A stretch of DNA of 34,458 nt from the NCBI GenBank assembly GCA_024102975.1, contig JAGFJD010000252.1, positions 1 to 34,458 of the forward strand, in the 5' to 3' direction. This document shows, in pieces, positions 16,601 through 24,343 of the stretch. Origin of the DNA: Phaeodactylibacter sp. Its GTDB lineage: Bacteria > Bacteroidota > Bacteroidia > Chitinophagales > Saprospiraceae. The translations under genes were made by a program, and so were the position numbers. The notes beneath the pieces are model-generated. The model was not told where the DNA came from and made no database searches. It was given only the letters and a program-made list of their open reading frames with translations. How positions within the stretch are numbered: the first letter of the stretch is position 1; each line of letters opens with the position of its first letter.

Positions 16601-18042
16601 AGATAACGGAAAAAGAGGCACAACGGGAACAGCGGCTCCGCCTGCAGCATTTGCCCGGCGAGCGGTTTGTTGTTTTCCAGGAAAAAAACGACGGCGTCCA
16701 GGTATTTGTAAACGACCTGGTAACCGTTTGGCCGGCTGATGGCCTGCCGCACGGCGCTGTGCGCCTTTTTGTAGAGCTTCGAATCCTGCGGATGCACCAG
16801 GGCGAGAATGTGGAACAGGCCTCCCAGGCCGGACAGGATTTCCTTGTTGTTTCCGGATAACTTCCGGACGAGTTGCTGAGCGGTATCGAGGGAACCCAGC
16901 GCTTCAGCATATCGCCCCTCCAGAAGATGCCTGATGCCGGGAAAAGTAACCTGGGTCACTTCATCGAGATAGCCGGACAATTTTTCTACCTGTTGCCAGT
17001 CGCCCCGTAATATGTTCAATTGAACCAGCAGGCGCGCCAGCAGCGGGCGGCCTTCCCCAAGCAGTTGCCCTATAGTATCCTGTGTATACTGGAAAAAACC
17101 AGTGTCCAGCGGAGACAGGTGGAAGGTGTCGGAGGAGAGTCTCTGAGAAAGCAGGAACGTCCGGACGCCGTCAGGGAAGGACTCCAGCTTTTCCTCATCA
17201 AAATCCTCGCCCAGCCAGTACTCGACAAGTTCATCCTGGGTAAAGCCCTCCCTGCCCAGTTGGACCAGCGCGAAAAAGCTCTGTTGGAACAAAACCGTAT
17301 TGCCGACATAGCGCCCGATCCGCATGTCCCGGAACAGCCGGTTGGTGGTGGAGGCCTGATACCAGTAATTGTGGGAAGGAAAAGTGCGCCGAATAGGGGT
17401 GATCAATTGGGCAAAATCGGGGTCCGCAGAAAAATAGCGGTTGCACAGGTCGTCGGCGAATTCTTCGGGGCATTCGTATTGCTGATAGGCAAGATTGAGG
17501 AACCCCTCGCTGACGAGTCTTTCCAGCAGAGGTTTTATGTCGGCAGGATATATATTTTTGCTCCTGTTGCTGAATTTTGCCGCATTGAACAGCTCCATCA
17601 GCTTGGTCTGCGATGTCGGTTCCCACAGCAGGGCGGCGATCTTGATCAGGCGTTGTTCGGTTTCGCCCAGTTCCGCGTAGGCGCCCATCATTTCCTCCGC
17701 GCTTCGGGTTTTAGGCACGGGCCCTGGCCGGGAGGCAGCCGGCGCTTTCACCTTATTCATAATATTTTCCTGCCGGATTTTAAAAAGCACGGCGGCGATG
17801 TGTTTGCAGGGGCCGCCCTGGTCGTAGGGGCATTCGCAGGCGTAGCGGACGATGTCTCCATTGGGTAGCATGACGATTTCAACTTCGTAGTCGTCGCCGC
17901 TTCCTTCCACGAGGGCGAACCATTCATCCCGGCCTACGCCGCTTGATTTTTCCAGGAACTGCACCCTGCCGCCGTTAAAATAAAGGATTCCCCGGCCGAG
18001 GACTTTGGAAGAAAAGGACCGTTCAAAATTCTGGAGGTTCAT
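13624..18042 (-). CDS. SWIM zinc-finger SNF2 family helicase
   Basis: This large 1472-residue protein has an N-terminal SWIM zinc finger: C69, C71, C79 and H81 in [13 protein letters not shown]. About 900 residues of helical and beta-rich sequence follow, containing a second conserved region ([20 protein letters not shown]). The Snf2 ATPase follows: [11 protein letters not shown], motif I DDMGLGKT (about 1030), motif II DEAQ (about 1130), [24 protein letters not shown] and [20 protein letters not shown] (about 1395). All motor motifs look intact. The family translocates on double-stranded DNA and is thought to remodel protein-DNA complexes or assist repair or transcription. A TATATTTG promoter element lies about 25 bases before ATG 18042. 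No methylase, nuclease or DISARM/DndE-like partner adjoins it, so a housekeeping role is more likely than a defence island. Confidence 0.92.
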   Translation of the reverse strand: [1472 protein letters not shown]

Positions 18043-18065
18043 ATTGCCTGTTTTTCAAACTCAGG

Positions 18066-18073
18066 CAAATATA
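18066..18073 (-). promoter_or_regulatory. -7 promoter element of the SNF2 helicase gene
   Basis: The minus strand reads TATATTTG, an exact TAnnTTTG match, placing transcription start about 15-18 bases before ATG 18042. Confidence 0.55.
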
Positions 18074-18088
18074 AGCAGAAAAGCTTCA

Positions 18089-18499
18089 TTAGGCAGCCTG
18101 CCGCAACAACGCCCCGATAATCTCCAGTATATCCTTCCTGAAAGCCGCCTTGTCGAAGCCTTTGACCTCGCCCGGCCGCTCCAGGCACTGCAGGAAACCT
18201 TCCAGGACGTATTGGTCGTATTGCCAGTCGTTCATCTGGAGGGCTTTGTGGTAATCGAGGTCTATGGAGAGGAACCAGCGTTTTCTGCTTTTTATATAAT
18301 CGTTCTCGTTGCCTCTGAGGTTTTCCGGCAGTTTTTCGCTGATGGTTGGGCTGTAGGTGATGCCTTCTACCATATCGCCGTATTTTGAAAGGTCGATCCT
18401 CTCGCTGATATAGTTAATAATGTGAGCCATATTACCCTTCTTAATCAAGATAGGGTCTTTCACGGATAAGATGAAAAATGGTGGCGCCTTCAATTCCAT
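18089..18499 (-). CDS. Small hypothetical protein, candidate immunity partner
   Basis: This 136-residue soluble protein has no recognisable domain. Its ATG at 18499 overlaps the TAA of the preceding gene (TAATG), so translation is probably coupled to it. An internal start at 18430 (MAHIINYISERIDLSKYG) is also possible. The sequence is rich in acidic and aromatic residues (RKRWFLSIDLDYHKALQMND) and ends with helical segments, as small bacterial immunity proteins often do. The idea that it neutralises the upstream GIY-YIG-like protein comes only from size and position. The gene ends 46 bases from the SNF2 start. Confidence 0.6.
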   Translation of the reverse strand: MELKAPPFFILSVKDPILIKKGNMAHIINYISERIDLSKYGDMVEGITYSPTISEKLPENLRGNENDYIKSRKRWFLSIDLDYHKALQMNDWQYDQYVLEGFLQCLERPGEVKGFDKAAFRKDILEIIGALLRQAA

Positions 18500-19083
18500 T
18501 AGCGGTATATTTTATTGCCTGGAGGCCGTTTGAGCCAGATGCCTGTCCTTTCCAGCCGAGCCAGGTTTTCAGGATGTTTTTTATACAAATAAATGCTGTC
18601 CAATTGAACCTTGAAGCAATAATCTTTTGTGCCATAATTTTGAGGTACTAAATATACCTGGTTCATCTCATATTCCGAATCCTTTTTTCGGGTCTCATAA
18701 TCGCAGGTCTCTCCGTATTTCCACACCTCATCTGCCCTTAAAAATATGGTTTTTTGGCCGTCCGGGCAAGTGTAACAGGCCCGGTAGCCGTCGCCTATTG
18801 CAAGGGCAGCATATTGGATACACTTGTCTCGCCTCTTTTTGTGGGTTTCCAGCTTTTCATGAATCTCCGGAATGACTTCCGGATTACCCTCCTCATCCAG
18901 GTAAACATGCCCTTTCGTCCCTTCGATGTATTCTCTGGCCATCTGCACCCCATGCTTTATCCCGCCGGTCAGGATAAGGAGCATTAAGATCAAAGCGAAA
19001 AACAGGATTGGCGGTTTTCGGCGGCCTGGTTTCCCGGTTGGCGGTTTAGGCAGAGCAGGTTTCATAACAGCGGCGTTTTCCAT
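18499..19083 (-). CDS. Membrane-anchored GIY-YIG-like (URI-type) nuclease, putative toxin
   Basis: This 194-residue protein has a Pro/Lys-rich N-terminus and one transmembrane helix at about 25-42 (ILFFALILMLLILTG), followed by a soluble C-terminal domain. That domain contains RRDKCIQYAALA, a cysteine pair (ACYTCPDG), EVWKYGETCDYETRKK, and the terminal RPPGNKIYR. The order VWKYGET, Arg, ...Glu..., PPGNKI resembles C-terminal domains of Bacteroidota polymorphic toxins with a reduced GIY-YIG/URI fold. In that reading KYGET takes the place of the YIG strand, Arg132 is catalytic, and a Glu in PENLARLE (about 172) binds metal. The next gene overlaps it and may encode immunity. A weak promoter-like CTAAAGTA (minus strand TACTTTAG) lies at 19124-19131. 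The nuclease assignment is tentative; the membrane segment and coupling are clear. Confidence 0.6.
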   Translation of the reverse strand: MENAAVMKPALPKPPTGKPGRRKPPILFFALILMLLILTGGIKHGVQMAREYIEGTKGHVYLDEEGNPEVIPEIHEKLETHKKRRDKCIQYAALAIGDGYRACYTCPDGQKTIFLRADEVWKYGETCDYETRKKDSEYEMNQVYLVPQNYGTKDYCFKVQLDSIYLYKKHPENLARLERTGIWLKRPPGNKIYR

Positions 19084-19277
19084 AATAAGTTTATTTCGAA
19101 AAACCTGGATAAAAATTGCGCCGCTAAAGTATAAACCTTTTTTTTGAAGTGAGCGTTTTAAGGCGACAAAAAAAGTGGATTTTAGGCTTTTTATTCAACT
19201 ATGAATTGAATTTATCTCAAATAAACCAGATGTTGACGAAATTATTGCATTAAATGAAGAATTAATCTATCCAGCCA

Positions 19278-19541
19278 ATGGAAACTGGAGAACTGACCAT
19301 GAAGGAGACTCAGGTCATTGAAACCTACTTCAATTACTGGCGAGAACATATTAAACCAATCGAGGACAAGCACCGCGTGGTGCAGTTCGAACACATCCTG
19401 AATCAAGTGGCTGCGAAGCTGTACGGCCCCCGCATTGCCTTCGAACTGGCTGTCCGCTTCCTGCTGGACGATAAAAAGCCATTGCCGGCAGCGACGGATA
19501 GGCGAGGTTACTTCTGCTTACGCCTTGACGGTAATGCCTGA
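19278..19541 (+). CDS. Short hypothetical ORF, possibly a gene fragment
   Basis: This 87-codon frame begins METGELTMKETQVIETYFNY and reads as a plausible soluble helical protein to about residue 68. Its last ~20 residues (KPLPAATDRRGYFCLRLDG) change character, as if a longer gene had been cut and the frame ran into unrelated DNA. A second start at residue 8 is possible. It is convergent with the end of the GH30 operon. I do not recognise a family. The upstream 19084-19277 gap is AT-rich with no evident gene. Confidence 0.35.
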   Translation: METGELTMKETQVIETYFNYWREHIKPIEDKHRVVQFEHILNQVAAKLYGPRIAFELAVRFLLDDKKPLPAATDRRGYFCLRLDGNA

Positions 19542-19585
19542 GAAGGGGAGTGCCGGGTTTGAAACTATGGAGCAAAGCACTGCCC

Positions 19586-19611
19586 TCCCGGGTCATATCA
19601 ATCGCCCGGGA
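19586..19611 (-). terminator. Possible hairpin downstream of the GH30 operon
   Basis: TCCCGGG (19586-19592) and CCCGGGA (19605-19611) form a perfect 7-base stem with a 12-base loop, about 50 bases past the stop of the last GH30 gene. There is no T tract, so termination here is only a possibility. Confidence 0.3.
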
Positions 19612-19661
19612 AATGAGAAGAGCATACATGCAGCCTGCCAATTTCAGATCACAAAATCTCT

Positions 19662-21074
19662 TCACCACACCAACGTCCCCACCGTCCTCCCCGGCAGCGA
19701 TGCCGTGATCCATTTCCCACCCATGCCGATGTTGAACGACTGTATGCCATTGTGTTCATTGAGCACGATCAGCACCGTCTTGCCGTCCGGGCGGCGGAAG
19801 GCCACGTTGGGCAGGCCCCCGATGATGTTGCTGCCCAGCCGTTTCGAGGCCGGCGGCACGAACTTCGCCGCCTGGGCGATAATGTAGAAACCGACATTCT
19901 TCGTAGCTTTTGACCCGTCGATGGTCACGGCGCCCAGGCACTGGGTGCAGCCGCCGGGCGTGTGGGGTTCGAGATTGGGGTCGCTGGCGAGGTTCCATTC
20001 GAGGGCCACCCGGCTCCAGTTGCGCATGGTGCCAATGATGACGTTCTTCAGGTGCCACAGCAGGTCGCCGTCGAAGCTGCCGTTCGCCCCCGTCCACTGC
20101 TCGGTGAAATAGAGGGCCTTGTCGGGGTGGGCGTCGTGGATTTGCGACAGGGCGCTGACGTCGCCGGCGTAGAGGTGAAAGGCCGTGCCGTGCACGTAAG
20201 CCTTCGCCGCCGGATCGCTCAGGATGTCGAGGGGGAAATCCGGCCGGTCGCAGTTGTGGTCCCAGATGACGATCTTGGTGGCAATGCCCGCCGCCTGGAA
20301 TGCCGGGCCGAGGTGGTTTTTGATGAATTCGGCCTGCTGGGCTGCCGACATGACCATGCTGGGGTTGTTGCCGCCGTGCTGCGGCTCGTTCTGTGGGGTG
20401 ATGGCGTCAATGGCGATGCCCTGCGCCTGCATGGCCTGGATGTATTTGACGAAATATTGGGCATAAACGCTGTAATACTGGGGCCTGAGGTTGCCGCCAA
20501 CGCTGCTGCCGTTGCTTTTCATCCAGGCCGGCGGGCTCCAGGGCGAGCCCATGATTTTAATTTCCGGATTGATGCCCAGGATTTCCTTCAGGACGGGGAG
20601 GAGGAACAGGGTGTCCCTCGACAGGCTGAAATGCTGCAGCTCGGGGTCCGCCTGCCCGGCCGGCAGGTCGTTGTAGCTGAACACTACGGGGTCGAGGTCG
20701 GAAGCGCCGATGCTGACGCGCAGGTAGCTCACGCCGATGGAGTTGTCGCCCTTGCCGAACAGCTCCTGGATCAGGGATGCCCGGTCGGGGGCCGCCATGC
20801 GGTACAGCAGCATGGCGCTGCCGCCGGTGAGGGTGTAGCCGAATCCTTCTACCGCCTGGAACTCCTGATCCGGAACGATCTGAATGGTCGGGAAACGGCC
20901 GTCCTCGTCGGCGGCAAAATCGATCGTCTTTTTGTAAAGCAGGTTCACCCCGTCGCCCGACGTCGTCCAAACCTCCACTGGCAGGACGGGGGGCGGCTCG
21001 AAAGGTTCGGCTTCGGGTTGGGCCTCGCAGCTCAGCAGGCTGAAAAGGGGGAGGAAGAGGAGAAACTTATTCAT
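19662..21074 (-). CDS. Glycoside hydrolase family 30 lipoprotein
   Basis: This 470-residue protein starts at ATG 21074. The N-terminus MNKFLLFLPLFSLLSC is a lipoprotein signal with the acylated Cys at 16, so the enzyme is probably membrane-anchored. The catalytic TIM barrel shows GH30 blocks: VEGFGYTLTGGSAML, YLRVSIGASD, MGSPWSPPAWMKSNG, the acid/base Glu in TPQNEPQ (about 228), and the nucleophile Glu in LYFTEQW (about 323). A C-terminal beta-sandwich carries VLIVLNEHN. GH30 enzymes of clan GH-A cleave beta-glycosides with retention; known activities include glucosylceramidase and endo-beta-1,6-glucanase. It is the last gene of the SusC/D operon, 196 bp after the other GH30. The two copies are only distantly alike, so they probably divide the labour (endo versus exo, or surface versus periplasm). 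Confidence 0.92.
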   Translation of the reverse strand: MNKFLLFLPLFSLLSCEAQPEAEPFEPPPVLPVEVWTTSGDGVNLLYKKTIDFAADEDGRFPTIQIVPDQEFQAVEGFGYTLTGGSAMLLYRMAAPDRASLIQELFGKGDNSIGVSYLRVSIGASDLDPVVFSYNDLPAGQADPELQHFSLSRDTLFLLPVLKEILGINPEIKIMGSPWSPPAWMKSNGSSVGGNLRPQYYSVYAQYFVKYIQAMQAQGIAIDAITPQNEPQHGGNNPSMVMSAAQQAEFIKNHLGPAFQAAGIATKIVIWDHNCDRPDFPLDILSDPAAKAYVHGTAFHLYAGDVSALSQIHDAHPDKALYFTEQWTGANGSFDGDLLWHLKNVIIGTMRNWSRVALEWNLASDPNLEPHTPGGCTQCLGAVTIDGSKATKNVGFYIIAQAAKFVPPASKRLGSNIIGGLPNVAFRRPDGKTVLIVLNEHNGIQSFNIGMGGKWITASLPGRTVGTLVW

Positions 21075-21092
21075 AATCGTTTTTTTAAAACC

Positions 21093-21222
21093 CGAGGTTA
21101 AGGTCGAGAAAAAGAGATGGGAGCAGCAAGCCCGGCATTCTCTGCTATGCCTGCTCCAGGCCTGGCTTGCCTGAGATTCCCTGCCTTCAGGGTTCTCAAC
21201 CTCAGCCTTAGCCTTAACCTCG
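21093..21222. repeat. Intergenic inverted repeat between the two GH30 genes
   Basis: CGAGGTTAAGG (21093-21103) and CCTTAACCTCG (21212-21222) are exact reverse complements about 108 bases apart. The right arm is preceded by degenerate CTTAACCT/CAGCCTTAG tandem units. The segment falls between two co-directional operon genes and may be a dispersed repeat or a transcript-processing hairpin. It codes for nothing evident. Confidence 0.45.
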
Positions 21223-21270
21223 ACTGACATCAATTTCGAATAGCAACAACACATCCAGTCCAACTTCACG

Positions 21271-22716
21271 TTAAAAAATAAGGGTAGCAATAGAATGCGG
21301 CAGGCTCTCCGCCTCCACTGCCTGCCCGCCTACATACAAGCGGTAGCCGATCTTTTCGTCCGTAGGGTTCATCACCACCACGGTGACGCTTTTGTCCGGG
21401 TTGAGAAAACCCGTTGTGAGCAACTGCGCCCGGCTCGACGAACAGGCGATGCGGCGCGCGCCGGGGCGGATGAACTTCGAAAAGTGGCCGATGTAGTAGT
21501 AGGAATTCATATAGTGCAGCGTGCCGGCCTCTGTTTTGGCGTGAACCGGGGCAAAGCAAAAGTTGCCGACGTGGTTGGGCCCGCCTGTTTCGTCGAGCAG
21601 GATGTTCCAGTCGGTCCAGGCCACGGCGCCGTTGTTGAAGTCGTGGATCATATTTTCGCCGTAGCGCTCGCCCCAGGACCAATCGGGAAAGGTTTCCCAG
21701 GAGAAGGGATAATTGCAAGCTTCCGTGAGCAGCAGTTTTGTTTCGGGGAAAGCCTCCGCCACGCGCTTTACGTTTTCATACTGATGCCCGCCGGTCCAGG
21801 ATTCGTACCAGTGGAAGCCGACGCCCCAGATATAGCGGGCGGTTTCGGGGTCGCTCAGGTAGGTGGAGGCGCGCTGGTAGAGCAGGTCGCGGTTGTGGTC
21901 CCAGGCGATGAGTTTTTTATCGGAAAAACCGTTCTTTTCCAAGGCCGGGCCGAGGTGGTTTTTGATAAAATCCGCCTCTTCCTGTGCCGTGTAAATGCAG
22001 GATTCCCAGGTTTGTTTGGCCATGGGTTCGTTCTGTACGGAAAGGCCCCAGACCGGGATGCCTGCTTTTTCGTAAGCCCGGATGAATTTTACGAAATAAT
22101 TTGCCCAGGTGCCGTAGTGTTCCGGCTTCAGTTTGCCCCCCTGCAGCATGGAGTTGTTGTCCTTCATCCAGGCCGGGGGGCTCCAGGGGCTGACGAACAG
22201 GTCGAGCTGCCCGCCTGCTGCCGCCATCGCCTTTTTGATGAAAGGGATTTTGAACCGCTCGTCGGGCGCGATGCTGAAGGTGCGCAGTTCCTCGTCCCCT
22301 TCGTCAACGTAGGTGTACATGCCGCTCGAAAAATCGCAGCTGTTGATGTTCGTCCGGGCCAGGGTGTAGCCGATGCCTTTTTCAGGATCGTAATAGGCCC
22401 GTAGTAATTCTTCCTGCTGCCCGGGCGGCAGTTTGGCGAATGTCTCCGCCGAAGCGTCGGTCAACGCCCCCCCGATGCCGATGAATTCCTGGAAAGACTG
22501 CGAGGGATCGACAAAAACGCAGGGCTGGTCCTCAAAGGGCTGCCCGAAGGGCGCAAAGGAAAGCGTGGCTGTCGGCGAGAGGCGGAACGGGGAATTTTCA
22601 GCTGTAGTAATAACGGACACTTTTTCCCCTTCTCCGGCATAACCGGGGCCGTTGGCCTTTTGGCCAAAAACAATGGCATTGGAGAGCAGCAGCGGGATTA
22701 GTATTCTGATTTTCAT
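21271..22716 (-). CDS. Glycoside hydrolase family 30 enzyme, exported
   Basis: This 481-residue protein has a classical signal peptide (MKIRILIPLLLSNAIVFG, cleavage before QK) and no lipobox, so it is a soluble periplasmic or secreted enzyme. GH30 blocks in order are FIGIGGALTDASAETF, YTLARTNINSCDFS, FVSPWSPPAWMKDNN, the acid/base Glu in SVQNEPM (about 228), GFHWYE, and the nucleophile Glu in LLTEACN (about 331). The trailing beta-domain has VTVVVMNPTDEKIGY. The sequence is close to bacterial beta-glucosylceramidase/endo-beta-1,6-glucanase types. It follows SusD in the same operon after a 152-bp gap with a duplicated repeat. It likely processes imported or surface-bound oligosaccharides. The exact linkage cannot be read from sequence. 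Confidence 0.92.
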   Translation of the reverse strand: MKIRILIPLLLSNAIVFGQKANGPGYAGEGEKVSVITTAENSPFRLSPTATLSFAPFGQPFEDQPCVFVDPSQSFQEFIGIGGALTDASAETFAKLPPGQQEELLRAYYDPEKGIGYTLARTNINSCDFSSGMYTYVDEGDEELRTFSIAPDERFKIPFIKKAMAAAGGQLDLFVSPWSPPAWMKDNNSMLQGGKLKPEHYGTWANYFVKFIRAYEKAGIPVWGLSVQNEPMAKQTWESCIYTAQEEADFIKNHLGPALEKNGFSDKKLIAWDHNRDLLYQRASTYLSDPETARYIWGVGFHWYESWTGGHQYENVKRVAEAFPETKLLLTEACNYPFSWETFPDWSWGERYGENMIHDFNNGAVAWTDWNILLDETGGPNHVGNFCFAPVHAKTEAGTLHYMNSYYYIGHFSKFIRPGARRIACSSSRAQLLTTGFLNPDKSVTVVVMNPTDEKIGYRLYVGGQAVEAESLPHSIATLIF

Positions 22717-22760
22717 TTTTTCTGGTTTCGGTCATCTTTTCGCAGGCCGCACTGGCCACA

Positions 22761-22867
22761 TTTTAACCGGCTCGAAGAGACGGTCAAACATCACAAATTT
22801 TAACCGGACTTCGGCGTGAGTTCAGTCGAACGCTCGAAGAGACGGTCAAACTTCAAACATCACAAAT
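22761..22867. repeat. Duplicated GCTCGAAGAG block between susD and GH30
   Basis: GCTCGAAGAGACGGTCAAAC occurs twice, at 22770-22789 and 22832-22851. Each copy is followed closely by ATCACAAAT (22790-22798 and 22859-22867), and TTTTAACCGG also occurs twice nearby. Between the copies, CTTCGG and the GTTCAGTCGAACGCTCGAAG stretch can fold into a hairpin. This resembles dispersed Bacteroidota intergenic repeats with a tandem duplication. It may modulate the SusD to GH30 transcript ratio. Confidence 0.6.
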
Positions 22868-22868
22868 A

Positions 22869-24332
22869 TCAATACCCCGGATTCTGAACCAGCTTCGAGT
22901 TCTTATCCAGCTCTGCCTGGGGGATGGGCCAGAGGAGCCGTTCCGGGGTCAGGTTGTAGCCCAGGGGCTGCCCGTTGGGGCCTTTGGCGTTATTCATCAC
23001 TTCGATGGCGCGGCCGGTGCGCTTCAGGTCGTACCAGCGGTGTCCCTCGAAGGCCAGTTCGAGGCGGCGTTCCTTTTCGATGGCCCGGCGCAGTTCTGCC
23101 TGGGAGGTAGCGGTTGTGGGAGGCAGGTTGACTCTTTCCCGGATCTGGTCAACCAGGGCAGCGGCTCCTTCCGGGTCGCCGAGCTCGTTCAGCGCTTCGG
23201 CCTTCAGCAGCAGGATGTCCGCCAGGCGGATGAAGATGTAATTCTGGTCGCTGCCTTCCTGGAAGTTGCGCCATTTGTTGATAAACGGATACTGTGTCTG
23301 GGGCCAGTGCGGATCCGACCATTTGCCGGTGACGTCCAGGAAAATCACAGAGGCGTTTTTCCTGATCTGGTCGTTCTCGGCGTCGAAGGCGGCCACCAGG
23401 TCGTTGGAGGGCAGGTTGAATTTTTTCCAGTCGAGCCCCCGGAAAATCTTGGTGCCCCAGTTGCCGTCGGCGGCTCCTCCGGTGTAGTTGATCTCAAAAA
23501 TGGATTCGGCGGAGTTCTCGTTGGCGTTATCCCAGAGCTGTTCGTAATCGGGCAGCAATGAATAGCCTCCCGCGATGACGGCGTCGCAGTATTGCCTGAC
23601 TTTTTCCCAGTCGTGCGGTTCCTGGGTGGCATAAACTTTGGCCAGCACGGCGTTTACGGCGCCGGTTGTCGCGTAGCCCTTGTGCGGCGCCGTGGCAGGC
23701 ACCCGGAGCAGGGCCGCTTCCAGGTCTGTAAGAATCTGGGCATACACCTCTTCCCGGGGCGAGCGGGCGGGGAAGATGATCGAATAAATCTCATCCAGCT
23801 TGTCGGCGCTGATGGATTTCACCTCCTGCAACTGTAGCGGCACATCGCCCCACAGCTGCACCAACTGGAAGTACATGAATGCCCGGATGAAGGCGGCTTC
23901 GCCGATGATCTCCTCCTTTCTGGCCGCCGTCAGCGCCGGGTCGGTCACTGCGTCGATGTTGTTCAGGATGGTATTCGTTTTGCCGATGGTCGAATACAGG
24001 TAGGCCCAGTCGCGGCTGACGTTCCGGTTGGTAGCGTCGAGGCGGTAGTCGTCGATCTGGAAGTTGTCGGGGTTGTCGCCGCCGGCGTAAGCGTCGTCCG
24101 CCTGGGCGTCGGCGTTCACGTAGTAATCGAGCTGGTAATATTCGTTTTTGAAATCGGAGTAGGCGCCGGCAAGGGCGGCCTCCACTTCGCTGGCCGTTTT
24201 GAAATACACGGAATCGGCGCCGGTATTGTCCACGGCAATGCTCTGCGAGGCCGGCTCCAGTTCCAGGTATTTCTCGCAGGAACTCAGGGTGAGGGCTGCG
24301 AGGAAATAAAAGGCTGCTGTATGCTTCTTCAT
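22869..24332 (-). CDS. SusD/RagB family glycan-binding lipoprotein
   Basis: This 487-residue protein is the surface lid that captures oligosaccharides for its SusC partner. The N-terminus MKKHTAAFYFLAALTLSSC is a lipoprotein signal, with Cys19 followed by the EKYLELEPAS typical of RagB/SusD. Family segments include YSTIGKTNTILNNID, GEAAFIRAFMYFQLVQLWGD (helical TPR-like core), the RRAIEKERRLELAFEGHRWY block and the terminal LLWPIPQAELDKNSKLVQNPGY-type ending. The length is normal. It starts 11 bases after the SusC stop, as in nearly all SusCD pairs. Confidence 0.95.
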   Translation of the reverse strand: MKKHTAAFYFLAALTLSSCEKYLELEPASQSIAVDNTGADSVYFKTASEVEAALAGAYSDFKNEYYQLDYYVNADAQADDAYAGGDNPDNFQIDDYRLDATNRNVSRDWAYLYSTIGKTNTILNNIDAVTDPALTAARKEEIIGEAAFIRAFMYFQLVQLWGDVPLQLQEVKSISADKLDEIYSIIFPARSPREEVYAQILTDLEAALLRVPATAPHKGYATTGAVNAVLAKVYATQEPHDWEKVRQYCDAVIAGGYSLLPDYEQLWDNANENSAESIFEINYTGGAADGNWGTKIFRGLDWKKFNLPSNDLVAAFDAENDQIRKNASVIFLDVTGKWSDPHWPQTQYPFINKWRNFQEGSDQNYIFIRLADILLLKAEALNELGDPEGAAALVDQIRERVNLPPTTATSQAELRRAIEKERRLELAFEGHRWYDLKRTGRAIEVMNNAKGPNGQPLGYNLTPERLLWPIPQAELDKNSKLVQNPGY

Positions 24333-24343
24333 TGTTCTCGGTT

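Noticed and set aside
15271..16860. Plus-strand open frame inside the SNF2 helicase gene
   Set aside because: Antisense shadow of the helicase; no motif and biased composition.
13624..18042. DISARM-like or other SNF2 defence island
   Set aside because: The helicase stands alone with a SWIM domain; neighbours are pnp and unrelated small genes, with no methylase or PLD nuclease.
19084..19277. Possible small RNA or gene before the short plus-strand ORF
   Set aside because: AT-rich sequence without stable hairpin, start codon with sensible frame, or promoter/terminator pair.
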